Shown here: positions 1 to 11,499 of the stretch, piece after piece
How positions within the stretch are numbered: the first letter of the stretch is position 1
How the letters are laid out: every line of letters begins with the position of its first letter
Assembly: GCA_026008535.1 (NCBI GenBank)
Contig: BRKX01000009.1
Span: 33,174,501 to 33,238,500, forward strand
Length of the DNA stretch: 64,000 bases
Direction: 5' to 3'
From: Perilla frutescens
Taxonomy: Eukaryota > Streptophyta > Magnoliopsida > Lamiales > Lamiaceae
Position numbers and translations under genes: made by a program
The notes under the pieces: model-generated
Database searches by the model: none
Seen by the model: the letters and a program-made list of their open reading frames with translations, nothing else
Told to the model about the DNA's origin: nothing

Positions 1-1248
1 CAAGATTATAGATCTAATCTTGCTGTTGAATGAACAATGATAATGGCACCACTTATGTCACACACGGCCACTGCACAATTCTACTCCAAGATCTTCTATT
101 GTATTCCCGGACTGTATCTAGATTCAGAGTGGGCTGAAATCTACTAGATAGAATTGTGAAATCTGTGGATAACTTTGAGAGACAAAGAGGGGCTGATTTC
201 TTATGATTAATATCATTAAAATTTCGTACCCCCCTCCCCTTATATATAGGGAGGGGTGAAATTTCATGTTCCAGCCCTACTGGGCTGGGCCTCTATCTCA
301 AGTTCTATATCCAGTCCACTTTCAGTCATATTGGGCTACAACAGGGATCTAGAAGAATATTAAATTGACCCACTAATTTATTTAATATCTAATATCCAAT
401 AAACTTAGGATATAATTAAATAAATTAAGTTTTACTTTTATTCCACTAAAGAAGTAAAACTGACCTACCAATTTAATACATATTTGCGAATATGCTTTCT
501 CCTTTAGTCCAGCCATTCCCCATGTTTAAGATATAATGTTCATTAATTAATTATGTCAGCCTCTGACAGCTATAATTAATTAACATCTAAATCATTGAGT
601 AGTACCACACAAGCTTTACCATGTAAGGAATAAATTCTACCTGCAGGGTTTCAGCATGAACTTGCGTTTGCTCAAGAGAACATCATCAACCTAGCGCACC
701 AGGACACGATGCTCATGCACACTGCTCGAGACATCATGTATACATTATTATTACCCAAGATATCGAACTCGATCTACGAAAAGATCTTACTCATTGATAA
801 ATCAAAGTAATAAACAACGCACACATATGTTCGCTAATATCACATGAGTTCAGAACCCGAACTCTGTGGATCTTTATTCTCTCAGTAACTAGGTCAGAGA
901 CAGAGAATAGTATCCTATCGTGATCCTCCTCAATACACAATGAGTGTACTAGAATAATCAGTTAGTTAAGATAAACTAACTTATCAGATTATTCTACGGT
1001 GTACCGATGGTGTGTTCAGGACCATCTAAGCCGTGAGCTCTTTAATACAATACAAGGTTCTAATGATATGATCTTACCGTGTGACTCCCCACACCATATC
1101 AACTACAATGTAAGTATATGGAATATTTCATGGAACAATTATAGAACATAATCTAAATGCAAACAGTGACTGCAATAACTTTCATTTCATATCATCATAT
1201 CATCAGAAAAGTATACAAAGACAAGTCTTCTAGTATACAAAACCAACA
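1..1248 (-). repeat. 3' LTR of copia-1, incomplete at window edge
   Basis: Its inner end is the CCAACA at 1243-1248, which on the element strand is the usual TG start of an LTR. It directly follows a polypurine tract. It shares 1-207 with the other LTR at 7930-8136. About 197 bp of its outer end lie outside the window. Confidence 0.88.
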
Positions 1249-1260
1249 ATCTCCCACTTA
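1249..1260 (-). other. Polypurine tract of copia-1
   Basis: On the minus strand this reads TAAGTGGGAGAT and abuts the TG start of the 3' LTR. This is the expected place for plus-strand DNA priming in an LTR retrotransposon. Confidence 0.75.
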
Positions 1261-1324
1261 TACTTGAAGCATATCTTTCAAGCATAAAAACTAACAGGCT
1301 AACTCTCCAATCAAAACTATCGAC

Positions 1325-4300
1325 TCAAACTGCGCCCCTAGGTCTGCATCTCACTCCCATTTTCTCCACGTGACCATCAAAGGTCTTAGCCGACAGGCTC
1401 TTCGTGAATGGATCAGCCAGGTTGTCCTCCGATGCAATCTTGACCACTGCCACATCTCCTCTCTTAATGATTTCTCGTATAAGATGGTACTTTCTCTCTA
1501 TGTGCTTACTTGCAATGTGAGCTCTGGGTTCCTTTGAGTTTGCCACTGCACCAGAATTATCACAGTATATCGTGATAATCTTAGGCAAACCAGGAACCAC
1601 ACCCAAGCCCAATAGGAACCCGCGGAGCCAGACAACTTCTTTTGCAGCCTCAGAGGCAACTACATATTCAGCTTCCATGGTGGAATCCGCAATGCATTTC
1701 TGCTTAATGCTCCTCCATGCAATGGCTCCACCTCCTAATGTAAACACATAGCCCGAGGTAGACTTACTCTGATCTTTGTCAGTTTGAAAATCTGAGTCTG
1801 TATAACCCAAAGGTACTAGACTATCAGAGTGGAAAACCAACATATAGTCTCGAGTCCTTTTAAGGTACTTGAGAATGTTTTTGACCGCAGTCCAGTGACC
1901 TTGTCCAGGGTTAGACTGATATCTGCTTACCATGCCAACGGCATAGCATATATCAGGCCTAGTGCATAGCATAGCATACATCAAACTTCCCACAGCCGAA
2001 GCATATGGTACTTTCTTCATTTTCGCTATCTCAGACTGTGTTTGGGGACACATTTCCTTGGATAGATGAATTTCATGCCTGTAAGGTATAAAACCTTTCT
2101 TGAAATCTTGCATGCTAAACCTAGCTAGCACTATATCGATATAAGTCGCCTGGAACAGACATAACATCCTTTTCTGGCGATCTCGAATGATCTTGATGCC
2201 AAGGACATGTCCGGCTTCACCCAGATCCTTCATATCGAACTGCTTGGACAACCACACCCTAATGTTAGATAACTTCTTCTTACTGTTTCCAATAAGCAAG
2301 ATGTCATCAACATAAAGTACGAGGAATGACACCACGTTTCTATCACATTTCTTGTACACACAGCTCTCATCTGGACTTTGCACGAATCCATATGACTGGA
2401 TAACCTCGTCAAATCGGATATTCCAAGATCTCGATACCTGCTTAAGTCCATAAATGGATCTCTTAAGCTTGCACACCAAGTGCTCTTGGCCTTTAGCAAT
2501 AAATCCCTCTGGTTGTCTCATGTGAATGTTTTCTTCAAGACTTCCATTTAGGAAAGCTGTCTTGACATCCATCTGCCAGATCTCATAATCTAAATGAGCG
2601 GCAATTGACAAGAGAATCCGGATTGACTTAAGCATGGCTACCGGCGAAAAGGTTTCCTCATAATCGATCTCTTCTTTTTGAGTGTACCCTTTCGCCACCA
2701 ATCTAGCTTTGAAGGTTTCAACCTTCCCGTCAGCTCCTCTCTTGCGCTTGTAGATCCACTTACACCCAATGGGTTTAATCCCATCTTGTGGTTCTACGAG
2801 CTCCCAGACTTGATTGTGATCCATAGATCCAATCTCAGATTCCATTGCAGTTTTCCAAGAATCTGCATCTTTATCTCGAATTGCCTCGTCATAGGTCCTG
2901 GGATCCAATTCATTTAGTCCCTCTGGGAAATCTGAAGCCTCTCCTAGACCAATGAATCTATCAGGTTGGTGTACAACCCTCCCACTGTGACGAGGCAGTT
3001 CCTGTACTTCCGTGACACGTTGTGCAGTGTTTGGTGGTTCCTCTTCTTGTACAAATGGTGTAGGATTCGATCCTCCCCTTAACTCCTCAAGGATGATTTG
3101 ACTCCTTGGTTTGTGGTTTATCATATAGTCTTCCTTTAAGAATCGAGCATTGGTGCTAACAATGATCTTCTGATCCTTAGGACTATAAAATAAACTACCT
3201 TTCGTTCCTCTAGGATATCCAATAAATAGCCTTACATTAGTACGAGGAGCCAGCTTATCAGCTTCCTTATCCAACATATGTGCAGGGCTACCCCAAATCT
3301 GAATATGGTTCAAACTGGGCTTTCGTCCAGTCCATAATTCTGTGGGCGTAGAAGGAACTGATTTTGACGGAACTAAGTTAAGAATATAGGCTGCTGTTTC
3401 CAGGGCATATCCCCAGAACGAAATGGGCAACTCAGAATAACTCATCATCGATCTAACCATCTCTAACAGTGTACGATTCCTTCTTTCCGCCACACCATTC
3501 TGTTGTGGTGTTCCCGGCGCAGTCAACTGGGAGGTAATCTCATTCTCTGCCATGTAATCGCTAAATTCACTCGAGAGGTACTCGCCACCACGATCAGAAT
3601 GTAGTGACTTGATACTTATGCCTGTTCGTTTCTCCGCTTCTGCCTTAAACACTTTGAATTTCTCAAAGCATTCAGACTTGCGACGTAACAGATAGATATA
3701 ACCGTATCTAGAGTAATCATCAATGAGAGTGATGAAATACTCGAACCCTCCTCGAGCTTGAACTGACATAGGGCTGCATAGGTCAGAGTGAATTAAATCT
3801 AATATCCCTTCGGATCTATTTCCTTTTGACTGGAAAGGACGCTTGGTCATTTTACCTTCCAAACAGGATTCACATAAAGGAAATGATTCCAGTACCAAAG
3901 AAGACAATGGTCCATCATTTACAAGCCTTTGTATCCTCTTAAGGTTAATATGACCTAGACTTAGATGCCAAAGATAGGTTTGATTCAATTCTGAAGGTTC
4001 TTTTCTCTTGTTAGGATTTATGATCGATGTATTCAATAGTTGTCTTTGCGTAGTGTTTTCAATTGGTTTAAGAAAGTATAAGTGTCCATCCAATGTGCCA
4101 GAACAGATAAAATGTTTACCACTAAAGATAACTACTTTGTTATCAAAAGAAACAGAATATCCATCCATAATCAATTTAGAAACTGAAATTAAGTTTCGCC
4201 TAAAACCAGACACATAAAGACAATCTTTCAAAACCAAAGTTCTATTACTACTGAAAGGTAAAACAACGTCTCCCACTGCAATAGCCGCCACTCTTGTAGC

Positions 4301-4408
4301 ATTGCCCATGTAGATGGTGATCTCATTCTCACTCAGCTGTCTTTTTACCAGGAACCCCTGTAAAGACATGCAAACATGATCAGTAGCTCCAGTATCTACT
4401 ACCCATGA
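1325..4408 (-). CDS. copia-1 pol: protease, integrase, reverse transcriptase, RNase H
   Basis: This is an open frame of about 1027 codons directly behind an in-frame TAG (4409-4411) that ends gag. It begins SWVVDTGATDHVC, with the aspartic protease DTGA motif. Then come the GAG-pre-integrase zinc region, the integrase core (first D in HSDLC, second in HSDRGGEY, E in NGVAERRN), the RT with YVDD at 2303-2314, and a copia RNase H with the conserved TMEAEY-type segment and a C-terminal ADPFTKSL. Length and order fit a complete copia pol. The first methionine (4369) lies behind the protease motif, so the protein must come from a gag-pol fusion. No frameshift was seen. If the TAG is read through or reverted, the element could be autonomous. 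Confidence 0.92.
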   Translation of the reverse strand, partial: SWVVDTGATDHVCMSLQGFLVKRQLSENEITIYMGNATRVAAIAVGDVVLPFSSNRTLVLKDCLYVSGFRRNLISVSKLIMDGYSVSFDNKVVIFSGKHFICSGTLDGHLYFLKPIENTTQRQLLNTSIINPNKRKEPSELNQTYLWHLSLGHINLKRIQRLVNDGPLSSLVLESFPLCESCLEGKMTKRPFQSKGNRSEGILDLIHSDLCSPMSVQARGGFEYFITLIDDYSRYGYIYLLRRKSECFEKFKVFKAEAEKRTGISIKSLHSDRGGEYLSSEFSDYMAENEITSQLTAPGTPQQNGVAERRNRTLLEMVRSMMSYSELPISFWGYALETAAYILNLVPSKSVPSTPTELWTGRKPSLNHIQIWGSPAHMLDKEADKLAPRTNVRLFIGYPRGTKGSLFYSPKDQKIIVSTNARFLKEDYMINHKPRSQIILEELRGGSNPTPFVQEEEPPNTAQRVTEVQELPRHSGRVVHQPDRFIGLGEASDFPEGLNELDPRTYDEAIRDKDADSWKTAMESEIGSMDHNQVWELVEPQDGIKPIGCKWIYKRKRGADGKVETFKARLVAKGYTQKEEIDYEETFSPVAMLKSIRILLSIAAHLDYEIWQMDVKTAFLNGSLEENIHMRQPEGFIAKGQEHLVCKLKRSIYGLKQVSRSWNIRFDEVIQSYGFVQSPDESCVYKKCDRNVVSFLVLYVDDILLIGNSKKKLSNIRVWLSKQFDMKDLGEAGHVLGIKIIRDRQKRMLCLFQATYIDIVLARFSMQDFKKGFIPYRHEIHLSKEMCPQTQSEIAKMKKVPYASAVGSLMYAMLCTRPDICYAVGMVSRYQSNPGQGHWTAVKNILKYLKRTRDYMLVFHSDSLVPLGYTDSDFQTDKDQSKSTSGYVFTLGGGAIAWRSIKQKCIADSTMEAEYVVASEAAKEVVWLRGFLLGLGVVPGLPKIITIYCDNSGAVANSKEPRAHIASKHIERKYHLIREIIKRGDVAVVKIASEDNLADPFTKSLSAKTFDGHVEKMGVRCRPRGAV

Positions 4409-5275
4409 CTAGGTAGACCAAGTTGCTAAACATGTTTCTACTACCAGAGTGTGAGATGTACCTCTCTTCTTCTTCTTGTTAGGACACGCCGCCTTCCAGT
4501 GACCTAGTTGGCCGCACTTGAAGCACTTAGTCTTCGACTTGAATTCCTCGGGAGGAATCTTCGCCTTTGGCTTCTTTGCCTTAGGCGCCTCATCTGCAGC
4601 CTTCTTAGGTGCGTTTCTCTTCTTCCTTTTTCCATCAGAAGAAGACGCTCCTTTTTCAGCTATGTGGGCCTCAGGACTGCTCTTTTGGAGCAATTCAGCC
4701 GCCTGAAGGTCTATGAATAGTTTAGTCAGGCTGACATCCCTTTTAATCATGTTAAAATTCAGCCTAAACTGCTCAAACTTCGAGGACAAGCTATGAAGAA
4801 CAATGTCGATTTGAGAATCGCCATCTAGCTCTCCACCCAAGGTCTCGATCTCAGATAAATACCCCATCATCGTGAGAACGTGATCCCTAACAGGTGTGGA
4901 GTCAGACATTCTCGCATCCATTAGTTTCTTCATTGCCAAATGGCGTGCCGAGCGGTTCTGATGACCGAATAGCTGCCTAAGGTTGTACATGATATCATAA
5001 GCGGTTTTCATAGGCTCATGCTGATGTTGCAACACACTTGACATAGATGCCAAGATGTAACAGCGTGCTATCTCATTAGACCTAACCCACTTATCATATG
5101 CAACCTTTTGGGCTTCGTCAGAACCCTCATCTGGCATCTGAGGACAAACCTCTTCAAGTACAAACTTGTGTCCCTCAGCAACAAGTACCAAGTTAAGGTT
5201 ACGAATCCAGTCATTATAGTTTTCACCGACAAGTTTGTTTTCTTTGAGGATTGAGGACAGATTGGAGAGTGCCAT
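4409..5275 (-). CDS. copia-1 gag (nucleocapsid) protein
   Basis: The start chosen is the ATG at 5273-5275 (MALSNLSSILKENKL), the usual gag start of this copia type, rather than the ATG at 5326. The first ~200 residues form the UBN2-like gag domain (NYNDWIRNLNLVL near the start, RHLAMKKLMDARM mid-way). A basic lysine-rich stretch follows, then the zinc knuckle CFKCGQLGHWKAAC (C-x2-C-x4-H-x4-C). The protein packages element RNA in virus-like particles. It ends at TAG 4409-4411, in the same frame as pol, so gag and pol are one frame with one stop. The stop is either a nonsense change or a translational control point. Confidence 0.9.
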   Translation of the reverse strand: MALSNLSSILKENKLVGENYNDWIRNLNLVLVAEGHKFVLEEVCPQMPDEGSDEAQKVAYDKWVRSNEIARCYILASMSSVLQHQHEPMKTAYDIMYNLRQLFGHQNRSARHLAMKKLMDARMSDSTPVRDHVLTMMGYLSEIETLGGELDGDSQIDIVLHSLSSKFEQFRLNFNMIKRDVSLTKLFIDLQAAELLQKSSPEAHIAEKGASSSDGKRKKRNAPKKAADEAPKAKKPKAKIPPEEFKSKTKCFKCGQLGHWKAACPNKKKKRGTSHTLVVETCLATWST

Positions 5276-7719
5276 TGATGATATGAAATAACTGAAATTA
5301 AAACATGCAGTATAGTCACAAAACACGTTTAGGATAAACAGTATATAATTGAAAACCTCACAAAAATTATATACTTTTCCACCGACACTTTAAAAACGAT
5401 TTCTATAAGCCACGATCGTGTGGACGTTTATAAATCTCATTTTTAAATAGGTTAAACCTTTAATTTTCCTCCAGTTGAATTTCCTTACAACAAGCAAATT
5501 AATAGCCGGATAAAAACACGGTCATGTAATCGTCTGACTGATAAGCCACGATCGTGTGGACGTTTATCAATAAATTACATCTAAGTGTGCATACCATTAT
5601 CTTCGCACCAAGATCACTATTCGAATTTAACCGCTCCAGATGGAGGAATCAGTTAGTTCTAATAGTGTTCTACAGCTATCCATTTAGGAGATTTAATTTC
5701 TAGAGAAATCTGTGATATGACACATCCGATATGAAGGAAGACCGATGTCAACGCGCATGCCCATCACTTCTCAATTAAACCAGATATTAATGGAGACCGT
5801 ATGAGATTTCTACATACTTTGGTATGAATCTCTCCCACTTAGTTATTTATGTTTGAGGTTTCATTTTATCCCATTATCGAACATGCAAACATCACATAAA
5901 ATGATAAACATCCATTGCATGTTTCAACATAATGAGCAATAATAATAATCCAACTATCATGGCTTATATCTCATGTTGATTGATGAGATAAAACTGGAAA
6001 GTCAGCTCCGGAAACAGGCTTGGCCGCCGCGCCTCGCCGAAAACCCTAGCTCTATTTAGGGTTTCGGGACGTGAACCGGTGAACCTTGGTGCTAAACTAC
6101 TTTCCTTATTTGAGTTGATCTCCGATCTTTATTCAATACAGACTATCTATTCCAAAGGGAAAAATCTAATATTGCTAGAATAAAAATTACAACTCAAAAC
6201 TCGGCCTAACAGTTTTATATCTATTACATTAAAACAACGTAAAATAAAACTTAGACCTAATCCATGGATTTTTTCATGGATAAAAATCACGTAGCCAAAC
6301 CGGCATACGGCCAACATTCATTCAACATAAACATACATCACATAAAATAAAGGAGCCATGATAGTTGGTACACCTGCAAACAAACACAGTCTACAAATCC
6401 AACAATCATTTATTAAATGATCCATATAAAATAACATATGATATCTATGCATGCATATTAAATAATAATCGAATTTAACAATTAATTAAATTAATTAATC
6501 CGATATTATCCACAAGATAAAAATTGGAAATTAAAATAATTATCCACCAATTTAAATCATGTAATTTTCGAAAATATTACTTAAATAAATCTGGAAATTA
6601 TTTGTAATTATCCACCAAATTTATTTAATATTTTCAAGCCTCCCTAATTAAATAATAATTGGATATATTGATATATATAAAAAATCTAATCCAAATATTC
6701 CATGAGAATCTAAATCTTTAAGGATAAGGTTTGAAGATTTGATCCTCTTCAAAATCTTCCAAATCCTATCCAAAATCAAATTCTTATCACAATTGGATTT
6801 TGATAATTAATTGTATATATCCAAAATCACCTTATCCAATTTAAATCTAAGATTTTCGAAAATATACCAAATAATAAATCTGGAAATTTGATCCACTTCA
6901 AATTATTCCAAATTTAAAATTCTATTTTCAAATCTATCTAGATCAAAATTAGGTAAATTAAGATATACATCAAATAATATCAAATCTTAATCCAATCTCA
7001 TAATTTTCGAAATACATCATTAAATAAATCAGGAAATTTGATTTCCATCAAAATCTTTTCCAATTTTATTCAATAATTTCAAAAATTACTTTAAATTTCA
7101 CATTTGGAAATTTTGACATTAATCAAAAAACTATTCCAAATAATATAGCTAGGTTTCGAAAATTTCAAGAATTAAAAATCTGAAAATTTTGATCCACTTC
7201 ATAAATTACCAAATTTATAATTCTAATTTCAAACCTATCTAGATTAGAATTAGGTATATTAAGATATACATCAAAAAAATACCTATTCATTTTCTAATCT
7301 TCATAATTTTCGATCCACACTAGGAAATAAATCTGGAAATTTGATCTTGATCAAAACATCATCCAAACTTAATTCCAAAAGTGCCGAAAATTACTACACC
7401 AAATTAGGGAATTTTAACACATCAAAAAATGAAATTTTTGACATCTAATTTTTCGACCCCTATGAGGATTAGATCTGGAAATTTGAAGAACATCAAATAT
7501 CATCCCAAATTTAATCCCATAGTGACCAAAAATTCAAGTACCCTCAAAACTAGAATTCTCAATTTTTATATCTCGAATTCTACCAAGTTTTGAATACCAT
7601 AAAATCGAAATACATGGCTAATTAAATCTGAAAATTTAAACACCATAAATTCATCATCAAATTTAATTATGCAACTCGAATTTATGCTCGGATTAATCCT
7701 AGAACAGTGCCAAAATCTG
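5276..7719 (-). other. Long untranslated leader of copia-1
   Basis: About 2.4 kb lie between the primer-binding site and gag without a credible ORF. The stretch is AT-rich, and 6580-7680 holds many degenerate copies of a motif like AAATCTGGAAATTTGAT. A 27-bp perfect direct repeat containing CCACGATCGTGTGG sits at 5405-5431 and 5541-5567. Confidence 0.7.
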
Positions 7720-7731
7720 GCTCTGATACCA
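7720..7731 (-). other. tRNA-iMet primer-binding site of copia-1
   Basis: The minus strand reads TGGTATCAGAGC, complementary to the 3' end of initiator methionine tRNA. It lies one base inside the LTR end (CCCCAACA). Confidence 0.9.
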
Positions 7732-7732
7732 C

Positions 7733-8136
7733 TGTTGGGGTTTTTTCGAATTAAACCACCGCAGGATCTATTTGGTTGTTCATTAATCCATGTTCATGCA
7801 AATCATAATTTTATGTAACATGCATGTTTATCACAGTCTAATGAAATATCATGTAAAACAGATTCGATTCTAATAAAGCGGAAGACATAGAAAACGAATC
7901 TACTTACAAATCAACAGACGGTATGTGGACAAGATTATAGATCTAATCTTGCTGTTGAATAAACAATGATAATGGCACCACTTATGTCACACACGGCCAC
8001 TGCACAATTCTACTCCAAGATCTTCTGTTGTATTCCCGGACTGTATCTAGATTCAGAGTGGGCTGAAATCTACTAGATAGAATTGTGAAATCGGTGGATA
8101 ACTTTAAGAGACAAAGAGGGGCTGATTTCTTATGAT
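7733..8136 (-). repeat. 5' LTR of copia-1, truncated
   Basis: It starts TGTTGGGG next to the primer site. Homology with the other LTR is 98% but ends at about 8136, so about 1040 bp of the outer part is missing. The break joins a gypsy LTR fragment, which indicates a deletion or later rearrangement. Confidence 0.87.
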
Positions 8137-8444
8137 AACATCATACATGTCCGTATCACCTTCCTCCCACCTTTACCCACATTTTTCCAAGTATCCCCAA
8201 GTAATTAGAAGTGTCATTGAGCCATGCCAGAGTCAATTCATAGTTCAGTTCGTATACGTGTTTAGTTTGAGCTAAATAGCACGTATAACCAAAAATCGCA
8301 AAACACCTGTTCTAATCATTCCATTCACCCATTACACCATCATTGTCATCTATACTTTAGATTGAATCCTTCCGTAGTTGTCGTATTTCGATTCTAAGTA
8401 TTCCGCTGCGTAAAGTCGATTTCGGGTAAATCACATCATAAATT

Positions 8445-8457
8445 TGGCATCAGAGCC
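8445..8457 (+). other. Primer-binding site of gypsy relic
   Basis: TGGCATCAGAGCC matches the initiator-Met tRNA type site with one change. It lies just behind a likely LTR end at 8438. Confidence 0.75.
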
Positions 8458-8889
8458 ACGTCAGCATAGCTAGTCGTGGTTCAATCGAAACTAGTGGTGT
8501 CCACTATCTATGGTTGGTAGGTCGAACAAAAAAAAACTGTTTAAAAAAAATGAAAAAAAATGAAAAAAATACTTCGACCATACTCTAGTGTTTTCAAATT
8601 CATGTATTCTTCTCTTGAATCTTGAAATTCTTGATCTCTATTTGAATTTTTGAAGTAAGTTTCTTGATAGTTATAGGATTCGAAATGTGTTTCTTAGTTC
8701 AATTAGGTTTTTATTTACTTTTAGTCTTGTTCACATTGTGGAACACATCTTTTTGCATACTTCATATCTTTCATCCTTATCCATATCTTATCTTTCTATA
8801 ACAACCAAACCTCTCATCCTAATCCACTTGGATTTGATTTAATCTCCTACCATAACTAGGAAATTCTATCCTAATCCACCCTAACCTAG

Positions 8890-9213
8890 AGCTGTCAAAT
8901 GGGTCGGGCCGGCCTGGCTCGGCCCGAGCCCACAGGCCAACTATTCTTTTCAGGGCGGGCCGGCCTGGCCCGAAACCATTTTGGGCCTAAACAATTGAGG
9001 CCCAGCCCGACCCCAATTTCCGGCTGGGTCAGGCCGCTGTGGGCCTAACCTTAAAATTTTATTTTTTTTAACTGGGCCGGCTCGGCCCATTCGAGCTAAT
9101 TTTTTCGGATCGGGTCGGGCTGACCTGGCCCCAAACCATTTCGGGCCTGTATAATCATGGCCCAGCCCGTCCTAAAATCGGGCTGGGTCGGGCCTGGGCT
9201 GATTTTGACAGCT
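8890..9213. mobile_element. GGGCC-rich MITE-like element
   Basis: The ends are inverted: AGCTGTCAAA at 8890 and its complement TTTGACAGCT ending at 9213. Between them are repeated GGGTCGGGCC and GGCCCGA blocks, GC-rich against AT-rich surroundings. Such elements are common non-autonomous DNA transposons in plants. It lies in the leader of the gypsy relic, so it inserted later. No clear target duplication was found. Confidence 0.6.
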
Positions 9214-9471
9214 ATATAGCCTAGCTTATCCTAAACAGCTTTTCCACCCCCACACATACACCACATACACCAACCTTTCGATACCAACAATAGATCATCG
9301 ATAATCAAGTCCGTGCTCTTGACTCAGACTGAGGAGCTAAACTTGAAGTATCAAATTTTCAAACTTTGAGAAAAAAAACAGCGAGTCAGAAAAAAAATGT
9401 GATTCTGAAAAAAAAACATTAGAGTGTAAGGATTTCTTTTTTCTTTTACGTTTGTTCATCTTTTTAGGTAC

Positions 9472-10236
9472 ATGGAGCCAGACGAAACATCCAGTTCATC
9501 AAGTCCATCCGAACCGTGGGATGCAAAATACCATTTTGATGTTCTAGCCCAAAGTTTCAAGAAAGAAACCAAACACTGGAGAACAATATGTTAGATCAAT
9601 TTGATCGAATGATGGCCAAGTTTGAGCAATTAACAGCTCAATTGCAACGTCCTCAACCGCAGCCCCAAGCTCAAAATCGTCCAGCCAATCTGAAATTTCG
9701 AGATGATGATGAAGATGAGGGGAGGATGAAGAAGCCGAGATGGATCCGAATTCACCTCGAGGAGGTCGAGCCGCGCACCATCGTGGTCGAGGTCTTCCAT
9801 TCCACGTCGTTCGTGGAAACCCGCGCCCGAATCAGCCCCGATTTGGAGACGCTGATGTTCTACTCTATAATATTAAGACCACTATACCGAATTCGAGGGT
9901 ATACATGATCCAGACGCCTACCTTAATTGGGAACGGGAGGTTGATAAGATTTTCGACTGTTATGACTTTCCAGAACCGAAAAAGGTACAGTTAGTGTCAT
10001 TGGAATTCAGAGGATATGCAGCGACCTGGTGGGAATATCAACATGAATCGCAGTCGCCGTAAGCGTCATCCACCGATCGATTCTTGGCAAGAAATGAAAG
10101 ATTTCATGCGAGGTCGTTTCATTCCGATTCACTATGAGCAGGAATTAGAACGAAAATTAAGTCAGATTCGACAAGGTACTCAATCCATTGAAGAGTATCA
10201 CAAAGAGTTGGAGACAATCCTAAACCGACAAGTGTA
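9472..10236 (+). pseudogene. Broken gypsy gag
   Basis: The likely start is the ATG at 9472 (MEPDETSSS). The Retrotrans_gag pattern is spread over three frames. HDPDAYLNWEREVDKIFDCY and GYAATWWEYQHESQSP share one frame (about 9895-10060). WQEMKDFMRGRFIPIHYEQEL and QGTQSIEEYHKELE follow in another (10016-10243). Frameshifts lie near 9570, 9740, 9900 and 10060. After NRQ at about 10228 the homology stops abruptly, so the gene is also 3'-truncated. Confidence 0.8.
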
Positions 10237-10240
10237 TCAA

Positions 10241-10930
10241 TAACATTTGATTTCAAATTGATCAATTTGTAGTTATAATTTAAGTTTTAAACTATATGAA
10301 ATATAATAATTTTCAAAACTTCCATAATAAACATACTAAGGCCTAAATATTATATTATTGAATAGTATATCTTATTTTCTTTTAAATGCTTAGACAATTC
10401 ATCATAACTTTTAGTTTAAACATTGAAAAATAATATATTATTATTTATTACATTTAATTTCACATTGTTTAATTTTAATTATAATTTAATTATTAAATTA
10501 TCTTAAATATATATTCCTGAACTTTTATGATGAACAAACTACGTATTACTTTTATAAATATATCTCATTTTCTTTTAATCGTTTCAATCATTTGTGTTAA
10601 CTTTTAGTTTTAAAAGTTAAAGAAGAATAAAAGATTATTATGCATTACATAATTTAATTTATCTTTTTATTCTATTGAAATAATTTTATATCTTATAATA
10701 TACGTATACATCATTTTATTTTAATCTTTATTGATTATTCATTTTACCTTTTAATTTTATTGATCGAAAAAATAGAAGATTATTATTTATTACATTTTAA
10801 TTTCAAATAGTTTATTTTGATTTATAATTTAGGTATTAAATTAAATATCAAAACATAAATTTTATGATAAACTAACTAAATATTGTATTATAGATATGCA
10901 ATATATATATATATGTATACATATATATAT
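10241..10930. other. AT-rich stretch, nothing recognised
   Basis: No ORF, splice pattern or clear terminal repeats were found. It contains several imperfect repeats of short motifs such as TTATTATTTATTACATTTAATTT. A TATATA tract sits at its right edge. Confidence 0.4.
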
Positions 10931-10935
10931 TAAAT

Positions 10936-11208
10936 TCAAAGTACGGTATGTACCGAAGTGCCGATATATACCGTCATATCGTACCGCGGTATATGCCAAA
11001 GTGAAATATGACGGTATACCGAACTTTCGGTATATGCCGGTATATCTTAATTTTTGAAAATCCATACCTTTACCTTACCGTAAAACTTCGGAAAGGTATC
11101 ATACCTTATTGAAAAATCGGTATACTGTAAATATCAATATCTTCGGTATTTTTCGGTACGGTATGGACGGTATTCCGGCATGACAGTATTTTTTTATCAG
11201 CCCTACTT
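10936..11208. repeat. CGGTATA-rich palindromic repeat element
   Basis: More than ten copies of CGGTATA, GGTATACCG-like motifs or their complements lie in both orientations over about 270 bp. The right end is TTTTTATCAGCCCTA. This looks like a small non-autonomous DNA transposon; the exact ends are uncertain. Confidence 0.5.
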
Positions 11209-11269
11209 AGAACGACCATAGTATGATCAAAGCTTTAACTATTATAGCTATAAGGTGGGTGATATCTAT

Positions 11270-11471
11270 CCAACACGTGACTTATGTTTCAAAAAACGTG
11301 TTCTATTTATGATAATATAATTTTATGTTAAAACATGCTTCAAAATACTTTTATGGCTCAATGATTCCTAACCAACACGTGGTTTTATGTTTCAAAATCG
11401 TGTTATCTTTATGATAAAATATGTTTAGGTTAAAGCATGCTTCAAAGTTAAAATGTTCTTTTTATGGCTTA
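11270..11471. repeat. Two-copy imperfect tandem repeat, 102-bp unit
   Basis: CCAACACGTG starts at 11270 and 11372. Each copy runs through TTATGTTTCAAAA, TTTATGATAA, CATGCTTCAAA and TTTTATGGCT. Confidence 0.75.
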
Positions 11472-11499
11472 TCGGAAGATACTAAACTCTATGGTTCCA

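Larger units (their letters stand above)
1..8136 (-). mobile_element. Ty1/copia LTR retrotransposon (copia-1), nearly complete coding region
   Basis: Read on the minus strand, the order is 5' LTR (7733-8136, truncated), primer-binding site, 2.4-kb leader, gag, protease-integrase-RT-RNase H, polypurine tract and 3' LTR (1-1248, cut by the window edge). The order PR-INT-RT-RH is the copia arrangement. Bases 1-207 match 7930-8136 with 4 mismatches (about 2%), so the insertion is fairly young. The missing outer 197 bp of the left LTR put its full length near 1445 bp. The right LTR stops matching at about 8137, where a gypsy fragment begins, so target-site duplications cannot be tested. Confidence 0.93.
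8140..10236 (+). mobile_element. 5' portion of a Ty3/gypsy retrotransposon
   Basis: It holds the tail of a 5' LTR (about 8140-8438), a primer site TGGCATCAGAGCC at 8445-8457, a leader and a broken gag. No protease, RT or integrase follows; AT-rich DNA starts after about 10236. The element is a relic, truncated on both sides. Confidence 0.8.
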
